From assembly GCA_913057675.1 (NCBI GenBank), contig CAJXOL010000003.1, forward strand, positions 1 to 47,756: 47,756 bases of DNA. The letters run 5' to 3'. A program made the translations under genes and the position numbers. Every line of letters starts with the position of its first letter. Position 1 is the first letter of the stretch. The notes below the pieces were generated by a model. The model saw only the letters and a program-made list of their open reading frames with translations. It was not told the DNA's origin and did not search any database. The DNA is from an uncultured Pseudomonadota bacterium. GTDB taxonomy: Bacteria; Pseudomonadota; Gammaproteobacteria; Burkholderiales; Eutrophovitaceae. Shown piece by piece: positions 1-10,186 of this stretch.

Positions 1-47
1 CTACACACTGCATATCGTCGGCAGCGTCAGATGTGTATAAGAGACAG
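1..47 (+). other. Illumina Nextera i5 adapter sequence (artefact)
   Basis: 1-6 CTACAC (end of P5), 7-14 ACTGCATA (recalled as Nextera i5 index 506), 15-28 TCGTCGGCAGCGTC, 29-47 AGATGTGTATAAGAGACAG (19-bp Tn5 mosaic end). Read directly from sequence. Confidence 0.98.
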
Positions 48-1466
48 CTCTGGTGGAGTTGGGTAAGTTGAAAGAACCCATAGTATTACTGTAATCGAGA
101 GAATCACCGTACCCACCCGAGCTATAAATAAGCGTCCGCGCTCCCATAAACCAATGAGCACATCCCTTACACTAGGCAGTCGGTAAGCTGGCAACTCTAA
201 CAATAATGTTTGCGTGTTAAGAGTGCGTCTAACCCTTTTCATTACAAAAGAGACAACCAATGCACTGATAATGCCAGCCGCATAAAGTGCAAACAGTGTT
301 ATCCCTTGCAAATTAAATATCCCCCAAACAGTTTGATCGGGAATAAAGGCCGCGATTAAAAGGGCATAAACCGGGAGTCTAGCGGAGCACGTCATCAATG
401 GCGCGACTAAAATTGTAGTGATCCGATCACGCGGATCCTGAATCGTTCGAGTCGCAATAATCCCCGGAATGGCACAGGCAAAACTAGACAGCAAGGGAAT
501 AAATGAACGTCCCGACAAACCTGCACCAACCATGAATCGATCTAATAAAAATGCTGCTCTTGGAAGGTAACCCGACTCTTCCAAGATTAAAATAAATAAA
601 AATAGAAATAAAATTTGAGGCAAAAATATTACTACACTTCCGACCCCACCAATTAACCCCTCAACAATAAAAGATCTCAACGGCCCTTCCGGTAAGATTA
701 ATTCAGTAATACGGCCGAATCCGCTGATTCCAGAGTCAATCATCTCCATAAAGGGAGCTGCCCAAGAAAAAACTGCTTGGAACATCAGGAACATGGTCAA
801 GCCCAAAATTAAAAGACCAGCAACCGGGTGAAGAAAAACACGATCCAAGACATCATCAGTTCGAGACGTTCTGCTGGGCATCACCACATGGTTTGAAATA
901 AGTTTTTTTACTTCACCATGATAATCACTCGATTCAGATGGTGATGGTTTAATGTGAGCTAAGTTTCCCTTCATCTCCGAAATTAATCTATCTGCACCGT
1001 TCTTGCGAACAGCAATAGTTTCTACTACCTTAATACCCAATTGCTGAGATAAACCCTCTATATCAATTTTAATCCCGCGCCTCTTCGCTGCGTCAGACAT
1101 ATTTAGCGCCATCACCATCGGAATCCCAAGATCCCTAACTTCTAAAGCAAATCTTAAATGCAATCTAAGGTTTGTCGCATCAACGACACAGACGACAACA
1201 TCAGGACGCCTCTCACCTGAAACGTTTCCAAGGCAGATATCCTTAGTAATAATTTCATCTAAACTCTCTGTATCAAAAGAATATGCACCTGGCAGATCTA
1301 AAATCTCCCACTCTTTATCATCGTCTAAACGCAGCAAACCTGACTTTTTATCGACAGTGACGCCGGGATAATTAGCGACCTTTTGACGACTGCCGGTTAA
1401 CAAATTAAAAAGCGCTGTTTTTCCCGAATTTGGGTTCCCTACTAACGCGACTCTAGTGTTTGTCAT
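48..1466 (-). CDS. feoB: Ferrous iron transport protein B, 3'-truncated by contig end
   Basis: N-terminal GTPase 'VALVGNPNSGKTALFNLLTG', 'DLPGAYS', 'NMSD', followed by Gate-like membrane segments; follows feoA. The last 6 residues (LSLIHI) and the stop of ORF 27..1466 come from adapter. Confidence 0.95.
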
Positions 1467-1481
1467 TGATTTCGGCCTAAT

Positions 1482-1721
1482 CTATTGAACTTCTACACGA
1501 TTTGCTTCGCTAGCGCGAAGCGCGAATCTCGTGAATCCTATTTGAACAAGAAGCGGGTCTTTGCCAATTGGGCCAAAGGTAATCAGTTTCACCTCTTCAC
1601 CCTCAATAAACCCAAGATCACGAAGCCTGCGAGCAATAGCATCATTAGCAGAGTGCTGAATCACACCCAAGATCTTTGCTTCTTGGCCAAGCTTCAAATC
1701 TGAGAGGTATTTTTTGTCCAT
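1482..1721 (-). CDS. feoA: Ferrous iron transport protein A
   Basis: Small SH3-like FeoA protein 'MDKKYLSDLKLGQEAKILGV...RRLRDLGFIEGEEVKLI...ALRASEANRVEV' immediately upstream of feoB. Start placed at 1721 because the longer ORF start (1760) runs through the Fur-like site. Confidence 0.9.
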   Translation of the reverse strand: MDKKYLSDLKLGQEAKILGVIQHSANDAIARRLRDLGFIEGEEVKLITFGPIGKDPLLVQIGFTRFALRASEANRVEVQ

Positions 1722-1738
1722 AGCGCCTAAACCTAAAT

Positions 1739-1757
1739 GAGAATGATTTTCATTATA
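1739..1757 (-). promoter_or_regulatory. Putative Fur box upstream of feoAB
   Basis: GAGAATGATTTTCATTATA matches Fur consensus GATAATGATAATCATTATC at 15/19 positions by hand alignment; 17 bp before the proposed feoA start. Confidence 0.75.
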
Positions 1758-1959
1758 CATTTTCTGCTACATATCAATCCATTTATCGCTTGTTTACGAG
1801 CGCAGTAGGGTCTCATACAGTATGAATTAACAGGAAATATCTAAGGTTTAAGAGCGACCTAACAGTTACATTTTGTCGCCAATCTCACATTCATGCCATC
1901 GCCAGTCTTATAAATCACTTAAAATTAAGTATCTGAAAAAGTACAAGTCACTGTAAATC

Positions 1960-2610
1960 ATGAAAATCAGAATCATTCCCGTTACTCCTTTTTCGCAAAA
2001 CTGCTCATTACTTATCTGTGAATCGACGCAGAAAGCTGCATTAGTCGACCCCGGTGGGGATATTGAGCGCATCTTTGAAGTGATCAACGAAGAATCAGTA
2101 ACTATAGAAAAAATTCTACTCACTCATGGGCACCTAGATCACTGTGGGGCAAGTAAAGAGATTCAGGATCGGCTCAATATTTTGATTGAAGGGCCGCACA
2201 AAGATGATCAATTTTGGATCGACCAACTCGAAGAACAAAGCAAACAATTTGGATTACCCAATGCCTCTTCATTCATTCCTGATAGGTACTTAAGCGATAA
2301 TGAAATTGTAGAGTTTGGAGCGATTAAATTATTAGTAAAACATTGCCCAGGGCATACACCTGGCCATGTTATTTTCTTTTCTCCTGAAGAAAAAGTTGCG
2401 ATTGTAGGCGATGTAATTTTCAATGGTTCTATTGGACGAACCGACTTTCCAAGAGGGGATTACGACACGCTCATCGAAGCAATCACAACCAAGTTGTGGC
2501 CCTTAGGTAACGATGTCACATTTTATCCTGGACATGGTCCAACTTCGACCTTTGGAAGGGAAAGGCAGAGCAACCCTTATGTGGGAGACCTTGTAACGGG
2601 TATTCATTGA
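1960..2610 (+). CDS. MBL-fold metallo-hydrolase (glyoxalase II-like)
   Basis: Metal-binding motif 'THGHLDHCG', then 'HCPGHTPGHVIF', 'VGDVIFNGSIGRTDFPRGD', 'YPGHGP'. Confidence 0.9.
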   Translation: MKIRIIPVTPFSQNCSLLICESTQKAALVDPGGDIERIFEVINEESVTIEKILLTHGHLDHCGASKEIQDRLNILIEGPHKDDQFWIDQLEEQSKQFGLPNASSFIPDRYLSDNEIVEFGAIKLLVKHCPGHTPGHVIFFSPEEKVAIVGDVIFNGSIGRTDFPRGDYDTLIEAITTKLWPLGNDVTFYPGHGPTSTFGRERQSNPYVGDLVTGIH

Positions 2611-2656
2611 TGGTTAAACTAGTGAACACTTGACTACTTGCGAAGAGAGATTATTG

Positions 2657-3526
2657 ATGGCGCTAACGATCAAACCGATGCATCCGCTATTTGTCGCAGA
2701 AGTTACGGACTTAGACCTTCGCGAACCACTATCGCCAGAAATTCAAGTTCAAATTCAAGACTTAATTGACCAACATGGCATATTGATATTTCGAGACCAA
2801 AATATTTCGGATGAGCAACAAGTAGCATTCAGTCAATATTTTGGGGAAATTGAAATGGCTAATAACAAACATAACATTACAAAACAAGAGAACCGCAGAC
2901 TATCCAACATGTTTGCAGACATCTCCAACCTCAATAAAAATAACGAATTTCATGCAAAGGAATCAAGGCAAAGAATCTTCAATTTAGGAAACAGAATATG
3001 GCATTCTGACAGCGCCTTTCGTCCAAATCCAGCACGATACTCACTATTGTCGGCCAGAGAAATTCCTAGTAAAGGCGGTGATACTCAATATGCAGATATG
3101 CATACGCCATATGAACAACTCAGCCCTAAAATGAAAGAGCTTATTGCGGACCTTCGGTGTGAGCATTCACTGATGTATTCTCGTACTCGGCTTGGTATGG
3201 ACCACTTTACTGATCAAGAAAAAGAAGATTTCAAGCCTGTCATACAACCTTTGGTTCGAACGCATCCCGCGACTAAACGAAAATCTTTATTTCTTGCCTC
3301 ACACGCAGGTCGAATAGTCGACTGGCCGATAACCGAAGCCAAATTACTTCTTGAAGAATTAACTGAGATAGCCACACAAAGGGAATACGTCTATACCCAC
3401 CAATGGAAACGTTACGATCTAGTTATGTGGGACAATCGGCGTACGATGCATAGAGCAACCCGATTTGAAGACACGAAGGAGACGCGAGATATGCGGCGAA
3501 CGACATTAGCTGGTGACCCTGCCTGA
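2657..3526 (+). CDS. TauD/TfdA family Fe(II)/2-oxoglutarate-dependent dioxygenase
   Basis: 'WHSDSAF' (HxD), 'GGDTQYADM', 'DNRRTMHRAT', C-terminal Arg. ATG at 2657 (MALTIKPMHP) preferred over the TTG of the 298-aa ORF. Confidence 0.88.
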   Translation: MALTIKPMHPLFVAEVTDLDLREPLSPEIQVQIQDLIDQHGILIFRDQNISDEQQVAFSQYFGEIEMANNKHNITKQENRRLSNMFADISNLNKNNEFHAKESRQRIFNLGNRIWHSDSAFRPNPARYSLLSAREIPSKGGDTQYADMHTPYEQLSPKMKELIADLRCEHSLMYSRTRLGMDHFTDQEKEDFKPVIQPLVRTHPATKRKSLFLASHAGRIVDWPITEAKLLLEELTEIATQREYVYTHQWKRYDLVMWDNRRTMHRATRFEDTKETRDMRRTTLAGDPA

Positions 3527-3607
3527 GATCTGAAAGACAGTATTCGCTCAAAAAGCTAACTTATTTGTGTATTAAACGAAAGATTATGACTCAAATTAAG
3601 ACGACTC

Positions 3608-5218
3608 TCAGCCTGAGTTTCGTAAAAGACGGCGGATAATCTTACCTGTGTTAGTTTTGGGCAAATCAGGCAAAAACTCAATTTCTCTGGGATACTCATG
3701 CTTTGAAAGTCGCCCCTTTACCCAGCCCTTTAACTCTTCTGCTAATTTATTATCCGGAGTATGGCCATCTCGCAACACGATATAGGCCTTAACAATCTCG
3801 GTCCGCGCCTCATCAGGCTGCCCGACAACTGCTGCTAACTGGACAGAGGGGTGCGCAGTCAAACAATCTTCTATAGGGCCAGGTCCGATACGATATCCCG
3901 AACTGGTGATCACATCATCATCACGTCCAACAAATGTAATATAGCCCTCATCATCAAGAGATCCGGTGTCACCTGTAATTAACCAATTACCGATGAATTT
4001 ATCCTTGGTAGCTTGCTCGTTATTCCAGTAGCCAAGAAACATTACAGGGTCGGGCGCAGACACCGCTATCATCCCGACCTCTCCATGAGGTTTTCGACTG
4101 CCATCCTCATCAATAATTGCAACTGAGTGGCCAGGCGCCGCGCGACCAATCGATCCTGGTTTTAATGCATATAGGGATGAGCAGCCACTCACCGTCATAT
4201 TACATTCCGTCTGTCCGTAAAATTCATTAATGAAAATACCTAATGTATTTTGGGACCAATCCTGCAATTCAAACCCCAGCGATTCTCCTCCGCTGGCTAA
4301 CGACCTTAGTTTTAATGCGGTAAAATTTTTTGCCGGAATCGTGCGCATCATTTTCAGAGCAGTTGGAGGCATAAATACATTTGTAATGGAATGTCGAATC
4401 ATCAAGTCAAGCGCTAAATCAGGTTCAAACTTGTCAAAACGCCTCGCGATAACTGGAACACCTATTTGCCACGCAGCAAACAGCACATCAACTAGACCGC
4501 CAATCCAAGCCCAGTCTGCTGGAGACCAAATTAAATCACCTTCTTGACCAAGAAAATCATGCGAAAACTCAACTCCTGGCATATGGCCGATCATCGTGCG
4601 GTGCGGCAGAAGCGCCCCCTTAGGGTCACCCGTTGTTCCTGACGTGTAAATAATCATCGCCGGATCATCTGCCATCGTTCGTACTGATTCGAAAGAGTCG
4701 GAAGCGCGCTGAAGTAATCCGTACAGATCCTCTCCGCCATCACCGACACCATCGACATTGAACACAACCTGAAGGTCTGGCAATTCATCTCGAATTGCAG
4801 CAATAGACTTTATTCCAGCAGAATCGGTAACCACGAACTTTGCCCCCGAATCTCGCAATCGATATCGCAAGGCATCTTGACCGAAAAGTGTAAACAACGG
4901 GACTGCTATTGCACCCGACCGGTAAGCCGCTAAGTGTGTCACAGCGACTTCAGGACGTTGGGGCAATAAAACAGCAATTCGATCAAGGCGATCAAGACCA
5001 AATGCGTTAAACACGTTTGCTAGTTGATTCGACAGACGATGAATGTCTTTAAACGTATATCGTTTTGGGATGCCATCGCCCGTTTCGTACACCAAAGCTG
5101 TACGATCAACTTCCTCAATCCACTTATCACATATATCCCACGCTATGTTGTAACGTTGAGGTATATGCCATTTAAATTGATCAATCAGTATTTGATAAGA
5201 GTCTTCTCTGAGTAACAT
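3608..5218 (-). CDS. AMP-dependent acyl-CoA synthetase/ligase
   Basis: 'IIYTSGTTGDPKGALLPHR', 'NEFYGQTEC', 'LITGDTGSLDDEGYITFVGRDDDVI', 'LPKTNTGKIIRRLLR'. Confidence 0.92.
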   Translation of the reverse strand: MLLREDSYQILIDQFKWHIPQRYNIAWDICDKWIEEVDRTALVYETGDGIPKRYTFKDIHRLSNQLANVFNAFGLDRLDRIAVLLPQRPEVAVTHLAAYRSGAIAVPLFTLFGQDALRYRLRDSGAKFVVTDSAGIKSIAAIRDELPDLQVVFNVDGVGDGGEDLYGLLQRASDSFESVRTMADDPAMIIYTSGTTGDPKGALLPHRTMIGHMPGVEFSHDFLGQEGDLIWSPADWAWIGGLVDVLFAAWQIGVPVIARRFDKFEPDLALDLMIRHSITNVFMPPTALKMMRTIPAKNFTALKLRSLASGGESLGFELQDWSQNTLGIFINEFYGQTECNMTVSGCSSLYALKPGSIGRAAPGHSVAIIDEDGSRKPHGEVGMIAVSAPDPVMFLGYWNNEQATKDKFIGNWLITGDTGSLDDEGYITFVGRDDDVITSSGYRIGPGPIEDCLTAHPSVQLAAVVGQPDEARTEIVKAYIVLRDGHTPDNKLAEELKGWVKGRLSKHEYPREIEFLPDLPKTNTGKIIRRLLRNSG

Positions 5219-5354
5219 GCTGCATGCCGTCTTTTGCGTTGCCCAAATATTAGCAAAAAATAGGGCGGTAGATGAGCTGTCGTGTGGTCTTTACGATAAG
5301 ACCGAGAGGAAATGTTTTAGGACGAACTTTGAAGAGAGGGTTTTGTAGCAATTT

Positions 5355-5379
5355 TTGACGGGAGACACACTCCCGTCAA
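5355..5379 (-). terminator. Terminator-like hairpin downstream of csp
   Basis: Perfect 10-bp inverted repeat TTGACGGGAG-acaca-CTCCCGTCAA, ending 18 bp past the csp stop. No clear U-tract on the csp strand, so factor-independent function is uncertain. Confidence 0.55.
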
Positions 5380-5397
5380 GATGTAACTTTTAAATCA

Positions 5398-5604
5398 CTA
5401 GTCTATCGATTGGATATTTGTTGCTTGGTCGCCTTTAGGGCCACTTGTAACGTCATATGATACTTTTTGATTTTCTTCTAACGTCTTAAAACCATTCGAT
5501 TGAATAGCTGAAAAATGCACAAACAAATCTTTACCGCCATCATCAGGAGTGATAAATCCGAAACCTTTTGAATCGTTGAACCATTTAACTGTACCAGTAC
5601 TCAT
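5398..5604 (-). CDS. Cold-shock protein (CspA family)
   Basis: '[35 protein letters not shown]' with RNP1/RNP2. Start at 5604 with AGGAAAG upstream; the 147-aa ORF is over-extended. Confidence 0.95.
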   Translation of the reverse strand: MSTGTVKWFNDSKGFGFITPDDGGKDLFVHFSAIQSNGFKTLEENQKVSYDVTSGPKGDQATNIQSID

Positions 5605-5900
5605 TATGTCTTTCCTTGAAAATAAAAAAATAAATGCCAAAACTTCAAGAAGAGACCGTCTTTCACCAAGAATTAAGGATGTTTTCTTAATCAGGCGAAA
5701 AGATAGTACGACATCGTTAAAATATCTACCCCAGCTTGATAATTTTGCACGCGCCTTATAACGTATAAAGCCAGTCACGTCAAAATAAATCTTAGCCGCC
5801 AAAACCTTTAAACTTGGATGTTTCAGTGGCTTTACAGCCACCTAATCACTAATATAAGACTGCTTATAGTAACAGACGCAACCTAAAGAGGGAAACACGA

Positions 5901-8189
5901 ATGTCAGATGCATTAAAAGCCGCCGCGCTTGAATACCATGAATACCCAAAGCCTGGGAAAATCTCAGTTGTCCCAACAAAAGGATTAACCAATCAACGAG
6001 ACCTGGCGCTTGCGTACTCACCTGGGGTCGCTTACGCGTGCAGCGCGATTGAAGCGGATCCAAGCATGGCTGCTAAGTACACCTCTAGAGCGAACCTGGT
6101 CGGAGTTATTACCAACGGCTCTGCTGTGCTAGGCCTAGGTAACATCGGCCCCCTAGCTGGGAAACCTGTTATGGAAGGCAAAGCTTGTTTATTTAAGAAA
6201 TTTGCAGGTATTGACGTTTTTGATATCGAGTTGGCTGAAACCGACCCAGATAAATTAGTCGATATTATTGCGGCATTAGAGCCCACGCTGGGCGGAATTA
6301 ATCTCGAAGACATTAAGGCTCCAGAATGTTTTTATATCGAGAAAAAACTAAAAGAGAAACTGAGCATTCCCGTCTTTCACGATGATCAGCATGGCACTGC
6401 GATTATCGTAGGTGCCGCGATCATTAATGGTCTGAAGGTGGTAGGGAAAAATTTAGCCGACGTTAGACTTGTGTGTTCAGGAGCAGGTGCGGCGGCTATA
6501 GCATGTCTTAATTTACTCACCACACTAGGTATAAAAAAAGAAAATATCATTGTCTGCGATTCAAAAGGGGTCATCTCTACAAACCGTAGTGGGAAGTTAG
6601 ACGAGAATAAAGCCATCTACGCCAGCGAAACATCTTTTGTATCCGTAGATCAAGCGATGCGAGGTGCTGATATCTTTCTCGGACTGTCAGGGCCAGGCAC
6701 GATCAAAAAAGAGTGGGTCGCCGAAATGGCAGAGAAGCCCTTAATCTTGGCACTCGCAAACCCCACACCGGAAATCATGCCCGAAGAAATCAAATCTGTG
6801 CGCCCTGATGCCGTGATCGCCACGGGACGTTCTGACTACCCTAATCAGGTTAATAACGTCCTATGTTTTCCATTTATTTTCAGAGGTGCTTTGGACGTCG
6901 GAGCAACCAAAATCACTGAAGAAATGAAACTAGCATGCGTTTACGCTATTGCAGAATTAGCACAAGCCGAACGCTCGGACATCGTCGCCACTGCCTATGA
7001 AGGTAAAGAATTAGATTTCGGTCCTGAATATATTATCCCGACACCGTTTGACCCACGACTTATCACCCTAATAGCGCCAGCTGTTGCCCAGGCCGCGATG
7101 GACAGTGGAGTCGCAACAATACCAATTGAAGATATGTCGGTGTACCGAGAAAAAATTTCCAACCTCGTATATCAAACGGGCTTTGTGATGAAACCAGTCT
7201 TTGAGGCTGCAAAAGCCGACCTAAAGAAAGTTATCTACGCAGAAGGTGAGGATGAAAGAGTGTTGCAAGCAGTCCAAGTCCTCACAGATGAGAAACTTTG
7301 TCTTCCAATTCTTATTGGGCGACCCGACGTTATTGAATCAAGAATTAAAAGGGCTGGACTTAGGATCAACGCTGGCCAACATTTTGAGGTCGTTAACCCA
7401 GAAAACGACGAACGCTTCAAAGAAACCTGGCAGGAATACTATCAAATCATGAGAAGAAAAGGCGTATCCCCTGATGACGCCAAAGCGGCCGTCAGAAGCT
7501 CTTCAACACTCATTGGGGCTATGCTTGTACGAAGAGGTGACGCCGACGCACTGATCTGCGGAGCCATCGGGCGCTACAAAGACCACCTAAAGCACGTTAG
7601 CAACGTGATTGGTAAAAAAGAAAATGCATCTATTTTTGCAGCAATGAATTTGTTGCCCATGCAGAATCGAACTCTTTTTATTAGTGATACCTACGTTAAC
7701 CACAACCCATCTACTGACGAAATTGCAGAAATAACCCTCATGGCGGCCGATGAGGTTAAGCGTTTCGGACTAATGCCTAAAGTTGCACTTGTCTCTCACT
7801 CAAATTTTGGGACTGAAGACAATCCGTCAGCAAGCAAAATGAGTGCTGCACTAGACATCATTGAAAAACTAGATCCCAATCTGGAGATCGATGGAGAGAT
7901 GCATGGTGATGCCGCATTAAACGAGATCATTCGACAACGAACGCATCCCGACTCAAAACTAACAGGTGAAGCAAACCTATTGATTATGCCAAGCGTAGAA
8001 GCCGCCAATATTTCATATAATCTTCTGAAGATGGTTAGCGGTGACGGAATAACCGTTGGCCCAATACTATTGGGAGCTAAAAAGGCGGCACACATCGTCA
8101 CCCCAACAGTAACAGTTCGCAGAATTATTAATATGACTGCTCTAGCCGCAGTCGATGCTGCCACTAGAGCAATCGCAGCGGCACAATAG
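5901..8189 (+). CDS. maeB: NADP-dependent malic enzyme with C-terminal phosphotransacetylase-like domain
   Basis: '[16 protein letters not shown]', '[13 protein letters not shown]', '[11 protein letters not shown]', plus PTA-like C-terminal half; 762 aa. Confidence 0.94.
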   Translation: MSDALKAAALEYHEYPKPGKISVVPTKGLTNQRDLALAYSPGVAYACSAIEADPSMAAKYTSRANLVGVITNGSAVLGLGNIGPLAGKPVMEGKACLFKKFAGIDVFDIELAETDPDKLVDIIAALEPTLGGINLEDIKAPECFYIEKKLKEKLSIPVFHDDQHGTAIIVGAAIINGLKVVGKNLADVRLVCSGAGAAAIACLNLLTTLGIKKENIIVCDSKGVISTNRSGKLDENKAIYASETSFVSVDQAMRGADIFLGLSGPGTIKKEWVAEMAEKPLILALANPTPEIMPEEIKSVRPDAVIATGRSDYPNQVNNVLCFPFIFRGALDVGATKITEEMKLACVYAIAELAQAERSDIVATAYEGKELDFGPEYIIPTPFDPRLITLIAPAVAQAAMDSGVATIPIEDMSVYREKISNLVYQTGFVMKPVFEAAKADLKKVIYAEGEDERVLQAVQVLTDEKLCLPILIGRPDVIESRIKRAGLRINAGQHFEVVNPENDERFKETWQEYYQIMRRKGVSPDDAKAAVRSSSTLIGAMLVRRGDADALICGAIGRYKDHLKHVSNVIGKKENASIFAAMNLLPMQNRTLFISDTYVNHNPSTDEIAEITLMAADEVKRFGLMPKVALVSHSNFGTEDNPSASKMSAALDIIEKLDPNLEIDGEMHGDAALNEIIRQRTHPDSKLTGEANLLIMPSVEAANISYNLLKMVSGDGITVGPILLGAKKAAHIVTPTVTVRRIINMTALAAVDAATRAIAAAQ

Positions 8190-8295
8190 ATGATTAAGTT
8201 TATGGAACTTCAATAAAAAAAAGTAATGACGCATTCTTTTCAAGCAAGAACAAACACTCTCGAGGGTTGTCACGCTCAAGAATAAAGGAGAAAGC

Positions 8296-9087
8296 ATGTC
8301 TGACGAAAATTTATTTTCTGGAGAGATGACGGACAAGCAACGTCTATTCCGTGACGAGTATATAAAAGATATTGCCAATTGGTATAACGGCTGGGGGCAT
8401 CTTCTATCAATATACGCACCTGGACTCCTCGTCATTATTTTTTGCATGCGTCATATTGAAAATCCTAATTGGTTAGAAATTTCATTACTAATACCCATCA
8501 TCCTCATTAATAACTTTAACGAATGGTGGCTTCATAAAAATGTAATGCACAGACCAATTAAGGGTTTTGGTGGCGCCCTCATGCCAGTATTTCACCGACA
8601 CACGCATGAGCACCACCAATATTTCACTGCGAAAAGAATGACTTACGATACAACCCGGGAATGGCGCATTGTTTTATTTCCGCCTTATGCCCTGCTAATT
8701 GTCCTTGTCGGAACTATCCCCCCAGCATTCCTCCTAGGTTACTTATGGAGCCCGAATGCTGGGTACATACTGATGCTTTCCACGCCTTTTTATTACTTAA
8801 ACTATGAAACCTTTCACCTATGCTGCCACGTTAAAGAAAACTGGTTCGTTCGGAACTGCCCACTGGTGAATACAATCCGTCGACATCACGCTGCGCACCA
8901 CAGTCAACATATTATGACGGCTAGAAACATGAATTTGACCTACCCAATAGCCGATTGGTATATGGGTACCAGCGACCTTGATCGAGGCTTATTAGGACAC
9001 ATGTTTAACGGATACAATCAACGTTATATCAAGAGCCAATTTCAATCCGAACAAGGTGATGAAATTAAACAAACCGCCTTTAAATAA
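8296..9087 (+). CDS. Sterol desaturase/fatty acid hydroxylase family membrane protein
   Basis: Histidine clusters 'HRHTHEHHQYF' and 'RRHHAAHHSQH' with hydrophobic segments. Confidence 0.75.
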   Translation: MSDENLFSGEMTDKQRLFRDEYIKDIANWYNGWGHLLSIYAPGLLVIIFCMRHIENPNWLEISLLIPIILINNFNEWWLHKNVMHRPIKGFGGALMPVFHRHTHEHHQYFTAKRMTYDTTREWRIVLFPPYALLIVLVGTIPPAFLLGYLWSPNAGYILMLSTPFYYLNYETFHLCCHVKENWFVRNCPLVNTIRRHHAAHHSQHIMTARNMNLTYPIADWYMGTSDLDRGLLGHMFNGYNQRYIKSQFQSEQGDEIKQTAFK

Positions 9088-9116
9088 GCGACAATAATCT
9101 TAAATAATTAAGAATC

Positions 9117-10076
9117 ATGGGTGCAGCGTTACCAACAATTAGGCAACTCAGATATTTAACTGTGTTATCAGAAACACTAAATTTCCGTCGAGCTGCAGAG
9201 CAATTATTTGTCACACAATCCACTCTTTCAGCGGGCATCAAAGAGTTAGAGATCACCCTCGGCGCAACTCTTCTCGAGCGAACTAAGCGTGCAGTTAAAC
9301 TAACAAAAATAGGCTCTGAAATACTACATAGAGCAAAATCAATACTCACCGAAGTGGATGACTTGAGCAGCTTCGCCGAGCGTTTACAAAAACCTCTTAG
9401 TGGAACATTAAAATTAGGAGTCATCCCCACCATTGCTCCTTTTCTGCTACCCATCGTGATTCCCAAATTAAAAGCAGACTATCCGGCATTGAAGCTTTAT
9501 CTAAGAGAGGATTATTCTCTGCGCCTTTTAGATCAAATTAAATCGGGCGAACTTGATTTTGCAATCATTGCTTTACCCTTCAAGACAGAAGATCTCATTA
9601 TCAACACGCTGTTTAAAGATGAGTTTTGGTGGGTCGCAAAAAAAGGACAAGCGCTTGCAAAACTTAAAGAAATCTCGATAAAGGATGTAAACCTTAGTGA
9701 ACTACTTTTGCTCGAGGAGGGACATTGCCTCAGAGATCACGCGATCGAGGCGTGTGGCACTAAAGCAGCTAACTCACTTGATGAGTCATTTGCAGCAACC
9801 AGTCTTTATACCCTCCTCCAAATGGTAGATAATGATTTGGGGTGCACACTACTCCCAGAAATGGTACTCAAGTCTGGGGCATTACTAGGTACGGAACTTG
9901 TAGCGAGACCTTTTTCAGATAAGCCTCCTTATCGAGAAATTGCGCTACTCAAAAGAAAGACTGACAATAGAATGGCCGATTTTGACTTGCTATCGGCACT
10001 AATTGTTTCTGTTAAAAAAATCCATTCTCCTAAACTCGGAGCTTCGCGTACAAAACGGGCTGCGACTAAACGCTAA
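9117..10076 (+). CDS. oxyR: LysR-family hydrogen peroxide sensor OxyR
   Basis: LysR HTH N-terminus 'PTIRQLRYLTVLSETLNFRRAAEQLFVTQSTLSAGIKELE'; 'LEEGHCLRDHAIEAC' keeps the two OxyR redox cysteines with the E. coli C199/C208 spacing. Confidence 0.9.
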   Translation: MGAALPTIRQLRYLTVLSETLNFRRAAEQLFVTQSTLSAGIKELEITLGATLLERTKRAVKLTKIGSEILHRAKSILTEVDDLSSFAERLQKPLSGTLKLGVIPTIAPFLLPIVIPKLKADYPALKLYLREDYSLRLLDQIKSGELDFAIIALPFKTEDLIINTLFKDEFWWVAKKGQALAKLKEISIKDVNLSELLLLEEGHCLRDHAIEACGTKAANSLDESFAATSLYTLLQMVDNDLGCTLLPEMVLKSGALLGTELVARPFSDKPPYREIALLKRKTDNRMADFDLLSALIVSVKKIHSPKLGASRTKRAATKR

Positions 10077-10186
10077 CGCTATTCTCTTACTGCTGGGGTC
10101 CTCAGTACGAAATAATGAACCTAGACAGAAATGATTTTATTGTTGAGCCACAGACTTATTAAAAAACTTTTCAGAAGAATATAAAC

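Noticed and set aside
29-47. Tn5 mosaic end as evidence of a native transposon
   Set aside because: It is embedded in a complete Nextera i5 adapter with index, so it is a library artefact.
5605-5841. N-terminal 79-residue extension of the cold-shock protein ORF
   Set aside because: No Csp or other recognisable homology; a canonical [10 protein letters not shown] start with a Shine-Dalgarno-like AGGAAAG exists at 5604.
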